Source: CAVVSD01 sp963750895 (lineage in GTDB: Bacteria; Actinomycetota; Thermoleophilia; Solirubrobacterales; Solirubrobacteraceae). Taken from it: a DNA stretch of 64,000 nt. The notes below the pieces were generated by a model. The model was given only the letters and a program-made list of their open reading frames with translations. It was not told where the DNA came from and did not search any database. The position numbers were made by a program, and so were the translations under genes. Below are positions 36,745-44,772 of this stretch, piece by piece. The stretch covers positions 1,240,001 to 1,304,000 of the forward strand of contig CAVVSD010000006.1 of NCBI GenBank assembly GCA_963750895.1, in the 5' to 3' direction. Within the stretch, counting starts at the first letter, position 1, and every line of letters starts with the position of its first letter.

Positions 36745-36835
36745 CACCGCGCCGGTCCGGCCCTCAGCCCCCGCACACGTCCCCTCGATGAGCAGTTCGG
36801 GCACGGCGGGCGCAGCGCCGACCCCGGCGCGGAGC
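36745..36835 (+). repeat. 91-bp direct repeat, unit 1
   Basis: This segment, starting CACCGCGCCGGTCC and holding CCTCGATGAGCAGTTCG, recurs almost unchanged at 36995-37085, 250 bases further on. It follows the palindrome by 18 bases. A 17-base exact match to its core occurs inverted at 53837-53853. Confidence 0.8.
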
Positions 36836-36933
36836 TCTGCGCCACCGGTCGCGGCGCCGCGTGGGGGGGTCCGGACGGTCACCCGAAGGCGGACGGGTGG
36901 GAGTGGCGTGGCGACCGGGTCCGCCGACTCGGT

Positions 36934-36972
36934 GGGTGAGATCGACCCCTGCATACAGAGGGTTTTCTCCCC
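36934..36972. repeat. Degenerate palindrome (copy 2)
   Basis: GGGTGAGAT on the left and GGTTTTCTCCCC on the right form an imperfect inverted repeat around CTGCATACAG. It precedes the second 91-bp direct repeat by 22 bases, repeating the order palindrome-then-direct-repeat of copy 1. Confidence 0.55.
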
Positions 36973-36994
36973 GCTCAGCGACGACGACCGAAGC

Positions 36995-37085
36995 CACCGC
37001 GCCGGTCCAGCCCGCAGCCCCGCACACGTCCCCTCGATGAGGAGTCCGGGCACGGCGGGCGCAGCGCCGACCGCCGGCGCGGAGC
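36995..37085 (+). repeat. 91-bp direct repeat, unit 2
   Basis: Near-identical to 36745-36835, with a few substitutions and one compensated indel (for example GAGGAGTCCGGG for GAGCAGTTCGGG). It ends just before the dinB stop codon at 37105. Confidence 0.8.
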
Positions 37086-37104
37086 GCCACCCGACCGCGA
37101 CCCC

Positions 37105-38166
37105 TCAGATCTCCAGCGCCAGCTGCGGGCTCGGGGCCACGGGCTCCGGCTCGCCGCGCTGGAACGCCGCGACGCGCACCCCGAGCAGCCGCACGGGGCG
37201 CGGTGGCCCGTAGCCGCGCAGCAGCGCCGCCGCGACGTCCTGGACCACGGCGGCGTCGTTCGTCGCCTCCGGCAGCGTGCGGGCACGCGTCACGGTCGTG
37301 AAGTCGTCGAGGCGCACCTTGATCGCGATCGTCCGCCCCCTGACCTCGCCCTTCGCGAGCCGCTCGCAGAGCTGGGCGGCGAGCTCGCGCAGCTTCGCCT
37401 CCATCTCGGCCCGGTCGGCGAGGTCGACGTCGAACGTCGTCTCCCGCGACTCCGACACGGCCTCGCGCACGGGCACGACGGCGTCCGAGCCCTCGAAGCG
37501 CGCGCGGCGCTGCAGGTCGCGCCCGTGGTTGCCGCCGAACCCGGCGGCGAGCGTCTCCTCCGTCGCCGCGGCGAGCTGGCCGAGCGTCGTGATCCCCAGC
37601 GCGGTCAGCCGGGCGACGGTCTTGGGCCCGATGCCGGGGATCAGCCCGGGCGGCGAGCCGGCGAACCGCTGGCACGCCTCCTCCCGGGACAGCACCACGA
37701 ACCCGCGTGGCTTCTCTGCATCCGACGCCACCTTGGCGACGAGCCGGTTGGGCCCGATGCCGACGGACGCGTCGAGGCCCGTGGCGTCCCGGATGTCCGT
37801 CACGAGGCGCCGCATCGCGGCACGTGGCGCCACGAGGCCATCCAGGTCGAGGTACGCCTCGTCGAGCCCGAGGACCTCGACCGGGTCCGCCGCCGCGCGG
37901 ACGAGGTCCATGACGACCCGCGACACCTCGCGGTAGGCCGTGAAGTCCGGCGGGATGAGCACCGCGTCCGGGCACAGGCGCCGGGCGCGCGACGTCGGCA
38001 TCGCCGAGCCGACGCCGAAGGCGCGGGCCTCGTAGGACGCGGTCGTCACGACCGCGCGCGGCCCGCTCCCGGACACGATGACCGGCTTGCCGCGCAGCTC
38101 GGGGTGGCGCTGCAGCTCGACGCTGGCGTAGAACGCGTCGACGTCGAGATGCGCGATCCGAGCCAC
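37105..38166 (-). CDS. dinB: DNA polymerase IV (Y family)
   Basis: The 353-residue protein starts MARIAHLDVDAFYASVE with the first catalytic Asp. GLDEAYLDL carries the acidic catalytic pair; the commoner form is S-x-DEAYLD, so the residue before LDE is unusual. The HhH region PGIGPKTVARL and a little-finger domain follow. The last residues QLALEI fit a beta-clamp-binding QLxL motif. It performs error-prone translesion synthesis. The neighbouring repeat island lies directly downstream of its stop. Confidence 0.94.
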   Translation of the reverse strand: MARIAHLDVDAFYASVELQRHPELRGKPVIVSGSGPRAVVTTASYEARAFGVGSAMPTSRARRLCPDAVLIPPDFTAYREVSRVVMDLVRAAADPVEVLGLDEAYLDLDGLVAPRAAMRRLVTDIRDATGLDASVGIGPNRLVAKVASDAEKPRGFVVLSREEACQRFAGSPPGLIPGIGPKTVARLTALGITTLGQLAAATEETLAAGFGGNHGRDLQRRARFEGSDAVVPVREAVSESRETTFDVDLADRAEMEAKLRELAAQLCERLAKGEVRGRTIAIKVRLDDFTTVTRARTLPEATNDAAVVQDVAAALLRGYGPPRPVRLLGVRVAAFQRGEPEPVAPSPQLALEI

Positions 38167-38205
38167 CCAGAGAGGATGACGACCGCGTCGGACCGGTCGC
38201 CGGTC

Positions 38206-38859
38206 CTAGGTCGCGACGTCGACGGACCCCGTCGAGCCGAAGCCCAGCGCCCGCTTCACCGCCGGCGTGAGGTCGAACTCGCGCCCGGCGACGAACGGGC
38301 CGCGATCCACGACGCGGGCCCGGACGATGCGATCGCCCTTGCGCAGCGTCACGCGCGTCCCGCACGGCAGCGACTTGTGGGCGACGCCGCGGACGGAGTC
38401 CGACAGCCGCCCGCCGCAGGCCAGGTGGTTGCCGTACAGGCCCGGCCCGTACCACGATGCGGACGTGCGGCGGTAGGCGTTCAGACGACCGAGGGACCGG
38501 GTCGCGGACGTGCCGGCGACGCGGACGCGGACCCGCGCGCTGGCGGCCTCGCGGGGCCGGTGGCGCAGGCGGTAGTGCCCGGTCGCGTCGGTCATCGTGC
38601 GGTCGATCGTGCGCCAGCCGCGCTGTCCGCGGCGCTGCAGGACGACGGTGCGGCCCGCCGCCGCGTCGCCGGTCACGACGGCGGTCTGGCCGACGCGGAC
38701 GTTCAGCCGCTCGCGCTTCGTCGTGGGCGCGGCGGTCGTGGCCGACGGGCTCTGGGCGTCGGATTGCGCCGTGGCCGACGCGGCCACGAGCGCGGTCGTG
38801 CTCGTTGTGAGCGCGCAGCACGCCAGGGCGGCGCATCGGACGCGCGGAGACGGCCTCAT
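38206..38859 (-). CDS. Secreted RlpA-like double-psi beta-barrel protein
   Basis: The 217-residue protein has an N-terminal signal peptide (about 1-31: basic MRPSPRVR, then a hydrophobic Ala/Thr run). A beta-rich linker follows, then a C-terminal RlpA domain (about 133-217): ASWYGPGLYGNHLACGG, ACG-type turn KSLPCGTRV and the conserved VVDRGPF with the catalytic-type Asp, ending LGFGSTGSVDV. RlpA-type domains cleave or bind peptidoglycan glycan strands. The intergenic 38860-39020 is shared with the MerR-DUF433 gene. Confidence 0.87.
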   Translation of the reverse strand: MRPSPRVRCAALACCALTTSTTALVAASATAQSDAQSPSATTAAPTTKRERLNVRVGQTAVVTGDAAAGRTVVLQRRGQRGWRTIDRTMTDATGHYRLRHRPREAASARVRVRVAGTSATRSLGRLNAYRRTSASWYGPGLYGNHLACGGRLSDSVRGVAHKSLPCGTRVTLRKGDRIVRARVVDRGPFVAGREFDLTPAVKRALGFGSTGSVDVAT

Positions 38860-39020
38860 GAGCGAGGTCCTTTCCGTCGGGTGGCTGCCGCGGGGATGCC
38901 CGGGACAGGGAGGGCGGGCGGCAGCCGAGTGAAGCGGGCAAAGCTAGGACGATGATCCGGAACTTCGTGTGACACCCCGCACACGCGGAGGGCATCTGGC
39001 GCGTCGCGTATCGTCGGTCC

Positions 39021-39668
39021 GTGGCCGACGAGATCCCTGCACACGGGCACTATCTCGCTGGTGAGGTCGGCATGCTCGCGGGCGTCTCCGGAGACCGGAT
39101 CGGGCAGTGGGCGCGCTGGGGCCACATCCGCTCGTCGCGGTCGGAGCGCGAGCCACGCGTCTACAGCTACGAGGACGTCGCCGAGGCGTTGATCGTCCAC
39201 GAGCTCGAGGAGCTGGGAGCGGACCTGCCGTCCATCCGCAGGGCCGTCGAGCGCCTGCGCGAGCGCCAGCACGTCGGCTGGCCGCTGCAGCACAACCGAC
39301 GCCGCCTGGGCGCCGCGCAGGGCACGGTCGTGGAGTTCGAGGGCGACGAGGCCTACGACCTCGGCGCGCGCAGCCCGAGCGAGCAGGGCGTCCTCGACAC
39401 GCCCGACCTGCACCGCGTCGCCGGCGAGCTCGAGCCCGGCGGCTGGGCCGCGCGCCTCCTCCCCGGCCTGCGCCACGTCGAGGTCAATCCCGACCGCCTG
39501 GGCGGGCGCCCGGTGATCCGGGGTCGCAGGATCACCGTGCAGGACGTCGCGACCCTGGTCGCCGAGCCCGGCGGCCGGGTGCTGCTCCACGACGACTACG
39601 ACCTCGACGACGCGCAGATCGACGACGCCGTCAGCTGGTGGGCCACCGCGCGCGCCTTCGAGCGCTGA
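39021..39668 (+). CDS. MerR-like HTH plus DUF433 protein (probable antitoxin)
   Basis: The 215-residue protein has a MerR-type winged helix N-terminus (LAGEVGMLAGVSGDRIGQWARWG in parts, then SYEDVAEALIVHELEELG). Its C-terminal DUF433 domain reads VNPDRLGGRPVIRGRRITVQDVATL and ends YDLDDAQIDDAVSWW. DUF433 antitoxins pair with DUF5615 PIN-like toxins, as in the next gene, which overlaps by one base (TGATG). TATCGT at 39009-39014 lies six bases before GTG 39021, suggesting a leaderless promoter. It probably represses its own promoter. Confidence 0.85.
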   Translation: MADEIPAHGHYLAGEVGMLAGVSGDRIGQWARWGHIRSSRSEREPRVYSYEDVAEALIVHELEELGADLPSIRRAVERLRERQHVGWPLQHNRRRLGAAQGTVVEFEGDEAYDLGARSPSEQGVLDTPDLHRVAGELEPGGWAARLLPGLRHVEVNPDRLGGRPVIRGRRITVQDVATLVAEPGGRVLLHDDYDLDDAQIDDAVSWWATARAFER

Positions 39669-40012
39669 TGGCCGAGCGCCTCCTGCACCTCGACGAGAAC
39701 CTGCCGCGGCGCCTCGCGGCGGAGCTCGCGGCGCGCGGGCGCCCCGCACGCGCGCACCGGTCGCTGCCGGACGCCGCGACGACCGACTCCGGGCTCATCC
39801 GCTCGCTCGGCGGTGACGTGGTCCTCGTCACGGCGGACGAGGGCATGCCGCGCGAGCATCGGGCGCTGCTGCGCGAGCACCGCGTGACGGTGGCCGTGGT
39901 GCACGCCGACGGCGAGGCCGCCAAGCGCGAGACGGTGCACCGCTGGGCGCACGTCATGGCGACCCAGCCGCCCGGATCGGTGCGGCGCTACTCCCCGCGA
40001 CGACGGGGCTGA
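39668..40012 (+). CDS. DUF5615 PIN-like toxin
   Basis: The 114-residue protein begins MAERLLHLDENLPRRLA, with the first acidic residues (LDEN) at the PIN-like active site. It continues with DSGLIRSLGGDVVLVTADEGM, where a second acidic cluster sits, and RVTVAVVHAD. This is the usual DUF5615 layout; the family is a predicted ribonuclease toxin. It is coupled to the DUF433 antitoxin gene. Confidence 0.83.
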   Translation: MAERLLHLDENLPRRLAAELAARGRPARAHRSLPDAATTDSGLIRSLGGDVVLVTADEGMPREHRALLREHRVTVAVVHADGEAAKRETVHRWAHVMATQPPGSVRRYSPRRRG

Positions 40013-40016
40013 GCGG

Positions 40017-40469
40017 CTACAGGACGAGGCGCAGCGGCTCGCCGGGCGGCGAGGACCGGCGGCGAGCGCCGAGGCGCCCGAACATCCGCAGGGCGCGGCC
40101 GTTGTCCGGCTGCACCCACGCGGTGACCTCGCCCCCCGCCCCCTGCTCGCGGAACGCGCGCACCACGGCATCGACGACCCGCTGGCCGAGCCCGGCCCGG
40201 CGGCGCCCGTCGGCGACGACGACCGCGATCTCACCGTCGACGACGCGCGCGACGGCGTCGATCTCGCCGGCGTGGTCGATCGCGACACGCGCCACGTGCG
40301 TGACCTCGTCGATCTCGGTCAGGAACTGCAGCTCCGCCGGCGTGAGGTCGCCCTTGAGCCCGTGGTAGCGGCGGTAGCGAGCGTCGGCCGACAGGCGCGC
40401 ATGGAAGCGCAGGAGGGCTTCCTTGTCGGATGGCCGGATCGGGCGGATCGCGTAGGCGTCAGGACTCAC
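40017..40469 (-). CDS. GNAT-family N-acetyltransferase
   Basis: A 150-residue GNAT fold: YAIRPIRPSDKEALLRFHARLS, an AVVVADGRRRAGLGQRVVDAVV block containing the acetyl-CoA pyrophosphate loop (R/Q-x-x-G-x-G/A), and WVQPDNGRALRMFGRLG. The N-terminal SADARYRRYHG is typical of the Pat-like stand-alone GNATs. The acceptor substrate is unknown. GTG 40469 is the start. Confidence 0.84.
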   Translation of the reverse strand: MSPDAYAIRPIRPSDKEALLRFHARLSADARYRRYHGLKGDLTPAELQFLTEIDEVTHVARVAIDHAGEIDAVARVVDGEIAVVVADGRRRAGLGQRVVDAVVRAFREQGAGGEVTAWVQPDNGRALRMFGRLGARRRSSPPGEPLRLVL

Positions 40470-40528
40470 ACCTCATCTATCGCCCAGAACCGGCCGAGTC
40501 TCAGTGAGACCGCGCACGGATCGCGCCC

Positions 40529-41062
40529 TCAGGCGGCCTCCGGCTGCATCGGCAGCACGTCGCGAAGACGGCTGAGCCCGAGGCGGATACGGCTCTTCGC
40601 GGTGCCGAGCGGCACGCCGGAGCGCTGTGCGATCTGCGCGGCCGTGAGCCCGCCCCAGTACGCCAGCACGATCGCCTCGCGCTGCACCGGCGGCAGCTCG
40701 CGCAGGGCCTCGCGGACCTCGGCGCGGTCGTGATCGCGCTCGACCGCCACGGGCGGCACGTCGTCGGGACGCCGCTCCTGGGTCTCCGTCACGAGACGCA
40801 GCCTGTCCCCCGCCCGGCCGGCCGCCTGGCCCTCGCGCCACAGATCGAGCGCCCGGGAGCGGGCCATGAGGCGGAGATACGAGCCGATCTCGCCGCGACC
40901 GGCGTCGAAGGACCGCGGGCGGCGCCAGAGGCGCAGGAAGACGTCCTGCGTGACGTCCTGGGCCAGCGTGGCGTCGCGCACGATCCCGTACGCGGCGCGG
41001 TAGACGCCGGGGCTGTGTTCGTCGTAGACGCGCGCGAACGCGCTGGGATCGGTCAGGTCCAT
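40529..41062 (-). CDS. ECF-type RNA polymerase sigma factor
   Basis: A 177-residue sigma-70 family protein. Region 2 is FARVYDEHSPGVYRAAYGIVRDATLAQDVTQDVFLRLWRR (in parts) with the core-binding DVTQDVF. Region 4 is ALRELPPVQREAIVLAYWGGLTAAQIAQRSGVPLGTAKSRIRLGLSRLRD, with the recognition helix around PLGTAKSR. A GAAAGGA ribosome site precedes ATG 41062. The nearest anti-sigma candidate is the HTH/RskA-like protein at 43402. Confidence 0.92.
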   Translation of the reverse strand: MDLTDPSAFARVYDEHSPGVYRAAYGIVRDATLAQDVTQDVFLRLWRRPRSFDAGRGEIGSYLRLMARSRALDLWREGQAAGRAGDRLRLVTETQERRPDDVPPVAVERDHDRAEVREALRELPPVQREAIVLAYWGGLTAAQIAQRSGVPLGTAKSRIRLGLSRLRDVLPMQPEAA

Positions 41063-41086
41063 CGCGGTCCTTTCAGGGTCAACAGG

Positions 41087-41092
41087 ATTGTA
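41087..41092 (-). promoter_or_regulatory. -10 element (GG-TACAAT) of the ECF sigma gene
   Basis: On the minus strand TACAAT is close to consensus and is followed by a leader with a GAAAGGA ribosome site before ATG 41062. On the other strand TTTTGATGCATCGTG, with a GATGCATC palindrome (near 41110-41123), is the AT-richest patch of the area and may hold the divergent promoter of the gene at 41168. Confidence 0.5.
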
Positions 41093-41167
41093 CCGCGTGT
41101 GGAGAGTTTTGATGCATCGTGTTGAAGGTTGGTCCTCGTCCGCGCGGCGTGCGAGCCTTCGGGCGCG

Positions 41168-41599
41168 ATGAAGCGGCTCGGTCTGGTCCTCGCGGTCGTC
41201 GTGCTGGCCGCTCTCGGCGCCTTCGCGGCGATCGCGTTCTTCAATGCGCGCGACGACGCGGGCGTCGGCACATCGGCGTCCGACGCAGGCGCCCCCGGGG
41301 TCCCGCTGTCCGCGCTCGGAGACGTCGGCACGACCCGCATCGACACGCCGGCCGGCAACGTCGTGATCCTCTACTCCGACGCCGCGCAGCGCGCGGAGCT
41401 GCAGGCGCTCGCGGACGACATCGCGGGCCCGACGAGCGCGGACCTGGAGGAGGCCGGCCAGGCCGTCATCGTCCGCCGCGACGGGGCCGCGGGCGGCATC
41501 GTCGCCATCGCCGGCGACCACGGGATCCGGGTGACGGACCCCGCCGACGCGAACCTGCGCGCGTTCATCGAGGGTCGCCTCGGCGCCGACGCGGGGTAG
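41168..41599 (+). CDS. Membrane-anchored hypothetical protein, 143 aa
   Basis: MKRLGLVLAVVVLAALGAF starts a single membrane helix (about 4-25), followed by an extracytoplasmic domain: GTTRIDTPAGNVVILYSD, a helix with RAELQALADDIAG, and AGQAVIVRRDGAAGG. No cysteine for lipidation is present. The family is unknown. It is divergent from the ECF sigma gene, 105 bases apart, and may belong to its regulon (inference). Confidence 0.7.
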   Translation: MKRLGLVLAVVVLAALGAFAAIAFFNARDDAGVGTSASDAGAPGVPLSALGDVGTTRIDTPAGNVVILYSDAAQRAELQALADDIAGPTSADLEEAGQAVIVRRDGAAGGIVAIAGDHGIRVTDPADANLRAFIEGRLGADAG

Positions 41600-41612
41600 A
41601 TTCGCCGGCGAC

Positions 41613-43346
41613 ATGACCGGCACCCTGCGCATCGCGCTGTCCCAGATCGACGCCGTCGTCGGCGACATCCCCGGCAACGAGGCGAAGATCCGCGACGGTC
41701 TGCGCCGCGCGCGCAGCGCGGGCGCGCAGATGGTCCTCTTCCCCGAGCTGGCCGTCACCGGCTACCCGCCCGAGGACCTGCTGCTCAAGGAGCACTTCCT
41801 CGCCGACGCCCGCGCGGCGGTCGAGCGCATCGCGCAGGACGCGACCGGGATCGTCGCGATCGTCGGCTACCCCGAGCGCGGCCTGGACGTCTACAACGCC
41901 GCGGCGGTCCTCGCCGACGGAGCGGTGCGGGCGAACTACCGCAAGGTCCACCTGCCGAACTACGGCGTGTTCGACGAGGTCCGCTACTTCCAGAGCGGCC
42001 CCGGCGCCGCGCTCATCGAGGTCGACGGCATCCCCGTCGGGCTGACGATCTGCGAGGACATCTGGCAGCCGGGCATCCCGATGAGCCTCGAGGCGCTCGC
42101 GGGGGCGACGGTGGTGGTCAACATCTCCGCGTCGCCGTACGTCGCGGGCAAGGGCATCGTGCGGGAGCGCATGATCGCCCAGCGGGCGCGCGATCACCTC
42201 TGCGCGGTCGCGTTCTGCGGCCTCGTCGGCGGGCAGGACGAGCTCATCTTCGACGGCCACTCCTTCGTCGTGGACCACGACGGCGACGTCATCGCGCGGG
42301 CCCCGCAGTTCCGCGAGGACCTCCTCATCGCCGAGATCGATCCGCAGGCCGCGCTGTCCGCCCGCCTGCGCGACACGCGCCGCCGTCCCGCGGCCCGCGC
42401 GATGCGCGAGGAGGTCCCCAACCTCGGCTCCTTCACCGTGCGCGACGGCGCGACGGACGCCCCGGGCGCACCGCACGGCGAGGTCACGCCGGTGCTCGAT
42501 CGCCTCGACGAGATCTACGAGGCGCTCGTGCTCGGCACGCGCGACTACGTGGAGAAGAACGGCTTCCGCCACGTCGTCATCGGGCTGAGCGGCGGCATCG
42601 ACTCGACGCTCGTCGCGCTCGTCGCCGTCGACGCGCTCGGCGCCGACAAGGTCACGACCGTGACGATGCCGTCGCCGTACTCCTCGTCGGGCACGCTCGG
42701 CGACGCACACGCGCTCGCGCGCAACCTCGGCGTCGAGATCCTCGAGGTGCCGATCGCGCCGATGATGGGCGGCTACGACGACGCGCTGCGCGAGCCGTTC
42801 GCCGGTCGCGAGCCCGACATCGCCGAGGAGAACCTCCAGGCCCGGATCCGCGGCAACCTGCTCATGGCGCTGTCGAACAAGTTCGGCTGGCTCGTGCTCA
42901 CGACGGGCAACAAGTCCGAGCTGGCGGTCGGCTACTCGACGCTCTACGGCGACAGCGCCGGCGGCTTCGCGGTCATCAAGGACGTGCCCAAGACGCTCGT
43001 CTACGAGCTGACCGAGCTGCGCGACCGGCGCGCGGACGGCGCGCTCGTCCCGCCGGAGGTCATCACGCGCGCGCCGTCGGCGGAGCTGCGCCACGACCAG
43101 CGCGACGAGGACTCCCTGCCGCCGTACTCGATCCTCGACCGCATCCTCGAGGGCTACGTGGAGCACGACCTGGGCCGCGACCAGCTCGTGGCGCGGGGCC
43201 TGCCGGAGGAGGATGTGGCACGCGTGATCCGGCTCGTCGACCTCGCCGAGTACAAGCGCCGGCAGAACCCGCCGGGGATCAAGATCAGCGCCAAGGCGTT
43301 CGGCCGCGACCGCCGCGTGCCGATCACGAACCGCTACGGCGGCTGA
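41613..43346 (+). CDS. nadE: NAD+ synthase, glutamine-hydrolysing
   Basis: The 577-residue enzyme has an N-terminal nitrilase-type glutaminase domain. Its Glu-Lys-Cys triad is in LFPELAVTGYPP, NYRKVHLPNYG and LTICEDIW. A C-terminal synthetase domain carries the PP-loop IGLSGGIDSTL near residue 324 and LVLTTGNKSELAVGYSTLYGDSAGG in parts. It amidates deamido-NAD using glutamine nitrogen channelled between domains. TAGATT (41597-41602) lies ten bases before the ATG, and no ribosome site is visible. Confidence 0.96.
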   Translation: MTGTLRIALSQIDAVVGDIPGNEAKIRDGLRRARSAGAQMVLFPELAVTGYPPEDLLLKEHFLADARAAVERIAQDATGIVAIVGYPERGLDVYNAAAVLADGAVRANYRKVHLPNYGVFDEVRYFQSGPGAALIEVDGIPVGLTICEDIWQPGIPMSLEALAGATVVVNISASPYVAGKGIVRERMIAQRARDHLCAVAFCGLVGGQDELIFDGHSFVVDHDGDVIARAPQFREDLLIAEIDPQAALSARLRDTRRRPAARAMREEVPNLGSFTVRDGATDAPGAPHGEVTPVLDRLDEIYEALVLGTRDYVEKNGFRHVVIGLSGGIDSTLVALVAVDALGADKVTTVTMPSPYSSSGTLGDAHALARNLGVEILEVPIAPMMGGYDDALREPFAGREPDIAEENLQARIRGNLLMALSNKFGWLVLTTGNKSELAVGYSTLYGDSAGGFAVIKDVPKTLVYELTELRDRRADGALVPPEVITRAPSAELRHDQRDEDSLPPYSILDRILEGYVEHDLGRDQLVARGLPEEDVARVIRLVDLAEYKRRQNPPGIKISAKAFGRDRRVPITNRYGG

Positions 43347-43401
43347 AAGCCCGCGTGCAGCGGGTGACCGCTGCGCATCTGGGGCGTACGGTGCGGCACC
43401 C

Positions 43402-44238
43402 ATGACCGCGCCGGCGCATCTCCCCGCCGATCAGCAGGCCGTGCTGGACCTCGTCCTGCGCCGCGGCCGTTCCTACGCGGGCATCGCCCGCGCCCTGCGC
43501 CTCGACGTCGACGCCGTCCGGGCCCGCGCCCGCGACGCCGTCACGACCCTGAGCGCCCCCGCCCCGACCGTCCCCGACGATCGCCGCGCGCAGGTCACCG
43601 ACTGGCTGCTGGGCCAGGCCGAGCCCGCCGCCGCCGAGCGGGCCCAGCGCTACCTCGTCGAGAACCCCGGCGCCCGCGCCTGGGCGCGCACGGCCGCCGA
43701 CAGCCTCGGCGGGACCGCCTCGTCGCGCCTCGCCACCCTCCCGGCGGTGCCCGAGCAGCGCGCGCCGCGCCGGCCGCTCCCGCCGATCGCCGGGCTCGTC
43801 GCGGTCGCGGTCCCCGCCCTCGCCATCCTCGGCGTCGCGATCGTCGTCGGCAACACGAACGAGCCGCCCCCCATCGCGACGACGCCCACCGCCGCCCCCG
43901 AGCCGAGCGCGTGGCTCGCGCCCGCCCGTCCAGGCTCCAAGGCCGACGGCGCCGCCGAGGTCGAGCGCCGCGGCAGCGCGGAGTCGCTCGTCGTGACCGC
44001 CGGCGGCCTGCCCCGGACCACCGCGAGCGCCGCCTACACCGTGTGGCTCACGAACGGCGGCCGCAGGGACGCGAGGTACGTCGCGACGCTGCGCACCGAC
44101 GACAGCGGGCGGGTCGACGGCCTGGTCCCGCTGAAGGTCGACCCGAAGCGCTACCGCGAGGTGCTCGTCACCCGCCAGCGCAGCACCGGCACGCCGACCC
44201 GCCCCGGGTTGGTCGTGTTGCGCGGCCCGCTGAAGTAG
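43402..44238 (+). CDS. Membrane anti-sigma-like protein with N-terminal HTH (RskA-like C-terminus)
   Basis: The 278-residue protein starts with a sigma-region-4-like helix-turn-helix (about 10-48: VLDLVLRRGRSYAGIARALRLDVDAV in parts). A cytoplasmic helical segment (QVTDWLLGQAEPAAAERAQRYL) and one membrane helix (about 133-152) follow. The extracytoplasmic domain is like the RskA C-terminus (YTVWLTNGGRRDARYVATLR). There is no zinc-binding HxxxCxxC. It may hold a sigma factor at the membrane; the ECF factor at 40529 is the nearest candidate (inference). TACGGT lies nine bases before the ATG. Confidence 0.75.
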   Translation: MTAPAHLPADQQAVLDLVLRRGRSYAGIARALRLDVDAVRARARDAVTTLSAPAPTVPDDRRAQVTDWLLGQAEPAAAERAQRYLVENPGARAWARTAADSLGGTASSRLATLPAVPEQRAPRRPLPPIAGLVAVAVPALAILGVAIVVGNTNEPPPIATTPTAAPEPSAWLAPARPGSKADGAAEVERRGSAESLVVTAGGLPRTTASAAYTVWLTNGGRRDARYVATLRTDDSGRVDGLVPLKVDPKRYREVLVTRQRSTGTPTRPGLVVLRGPLK

Positions 44239-44241
44239 GCG

Positions 44242-44772
44242 TCACTCGCTGTCGTAGGACAGCAGCGAGTGCACGTTGCGACCCTGCAGCCGGTCGCGGC
44301 CGCGCAGGAAGGCCAGCTCGATGAGGAACGCGCAGCCGACGACGACGCCGCCGAGCTGCTCGACGAGCGAGCACGTCGCGCTCGCCGTCCCGCCGGTGGC
44401 GAGGAGGTCGTCGTGCACGAGCACGCGCGATCCGCCGTGGACGGCGTCGCTGTGCAGCTCGAGCGTGTCCGTGCCGTACTCCAGCGCGTACTCCGCCTGG
44501 ACCGTCGCGCGCGGCAGCTTGCCCGGCTTGCGGGCGAGGATGAACCCGGCGCCCAGCTCGCGCGCGATCGCGGGACCGAGCAGGAAGCCACGCGCCTCGG
44601 CGCCGACGACGAGCTCGACGTCCAGATCCCGCGCGAAGTTCGCGAGCCCGGCGACCGCCGCGTCGAGCGCCTCGGGCGCGGCGAGGACGGGCGTGATGTC
44701 CTTGAAGACGATCCCAGGCTTCGGGAAGTCCGGGATGTCCCGGACGTAGGTCCCGAGGTCGACCGCGGTCAC
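44242..44772 (-). CDS. apt: Adenine phosphoribosyltransferase
   Basis: The 176-residue product matches Apt: YVRDIPDFPKPGIVFKDITPVL at the N-terminus in parts, VVGAEARGFLLG, ARKPGKLP, and the PRPP-binding loop VLVHDDLLATGGTA. It makes AMP from adenine and PRPP. GTG 44772 shares its base with the TAG of the MerR gene, so it is the last gene of the minus-strand run proS-pgsA-rsiG-garA-ftsR-apt. Convergent with the anti-sigma-like gene (3-base gap). Confidence 0.94.
   Translation of the reverse strand: MTAVDLGTYVRDIPDFPKPGIVFKDITPVLAAPEALDAAVAGLANFARDLDVELVVGAEARGFLLGPAIARELGAGFILARKPGKLPRATVQAEYALEYGTDTLELHSDAVHGGSRVLVHDDLLATGGTASATCSLVEQLGGVVVGCAFLIELAFLRGRDRLQGRNVHSLLSYDSE

Noticed and set aside
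36745..37085. CRISPR array
   Set aside because: Only two repeat units, far too long and widely spaced, with no cas genes.
36598..37104. Protein-coding frames across the repeat island
   Set aside because: The frames have low-complexity Arg/Pro/Ala content and repeat only because the DNA repeats; no start or ribosome site is convincing.
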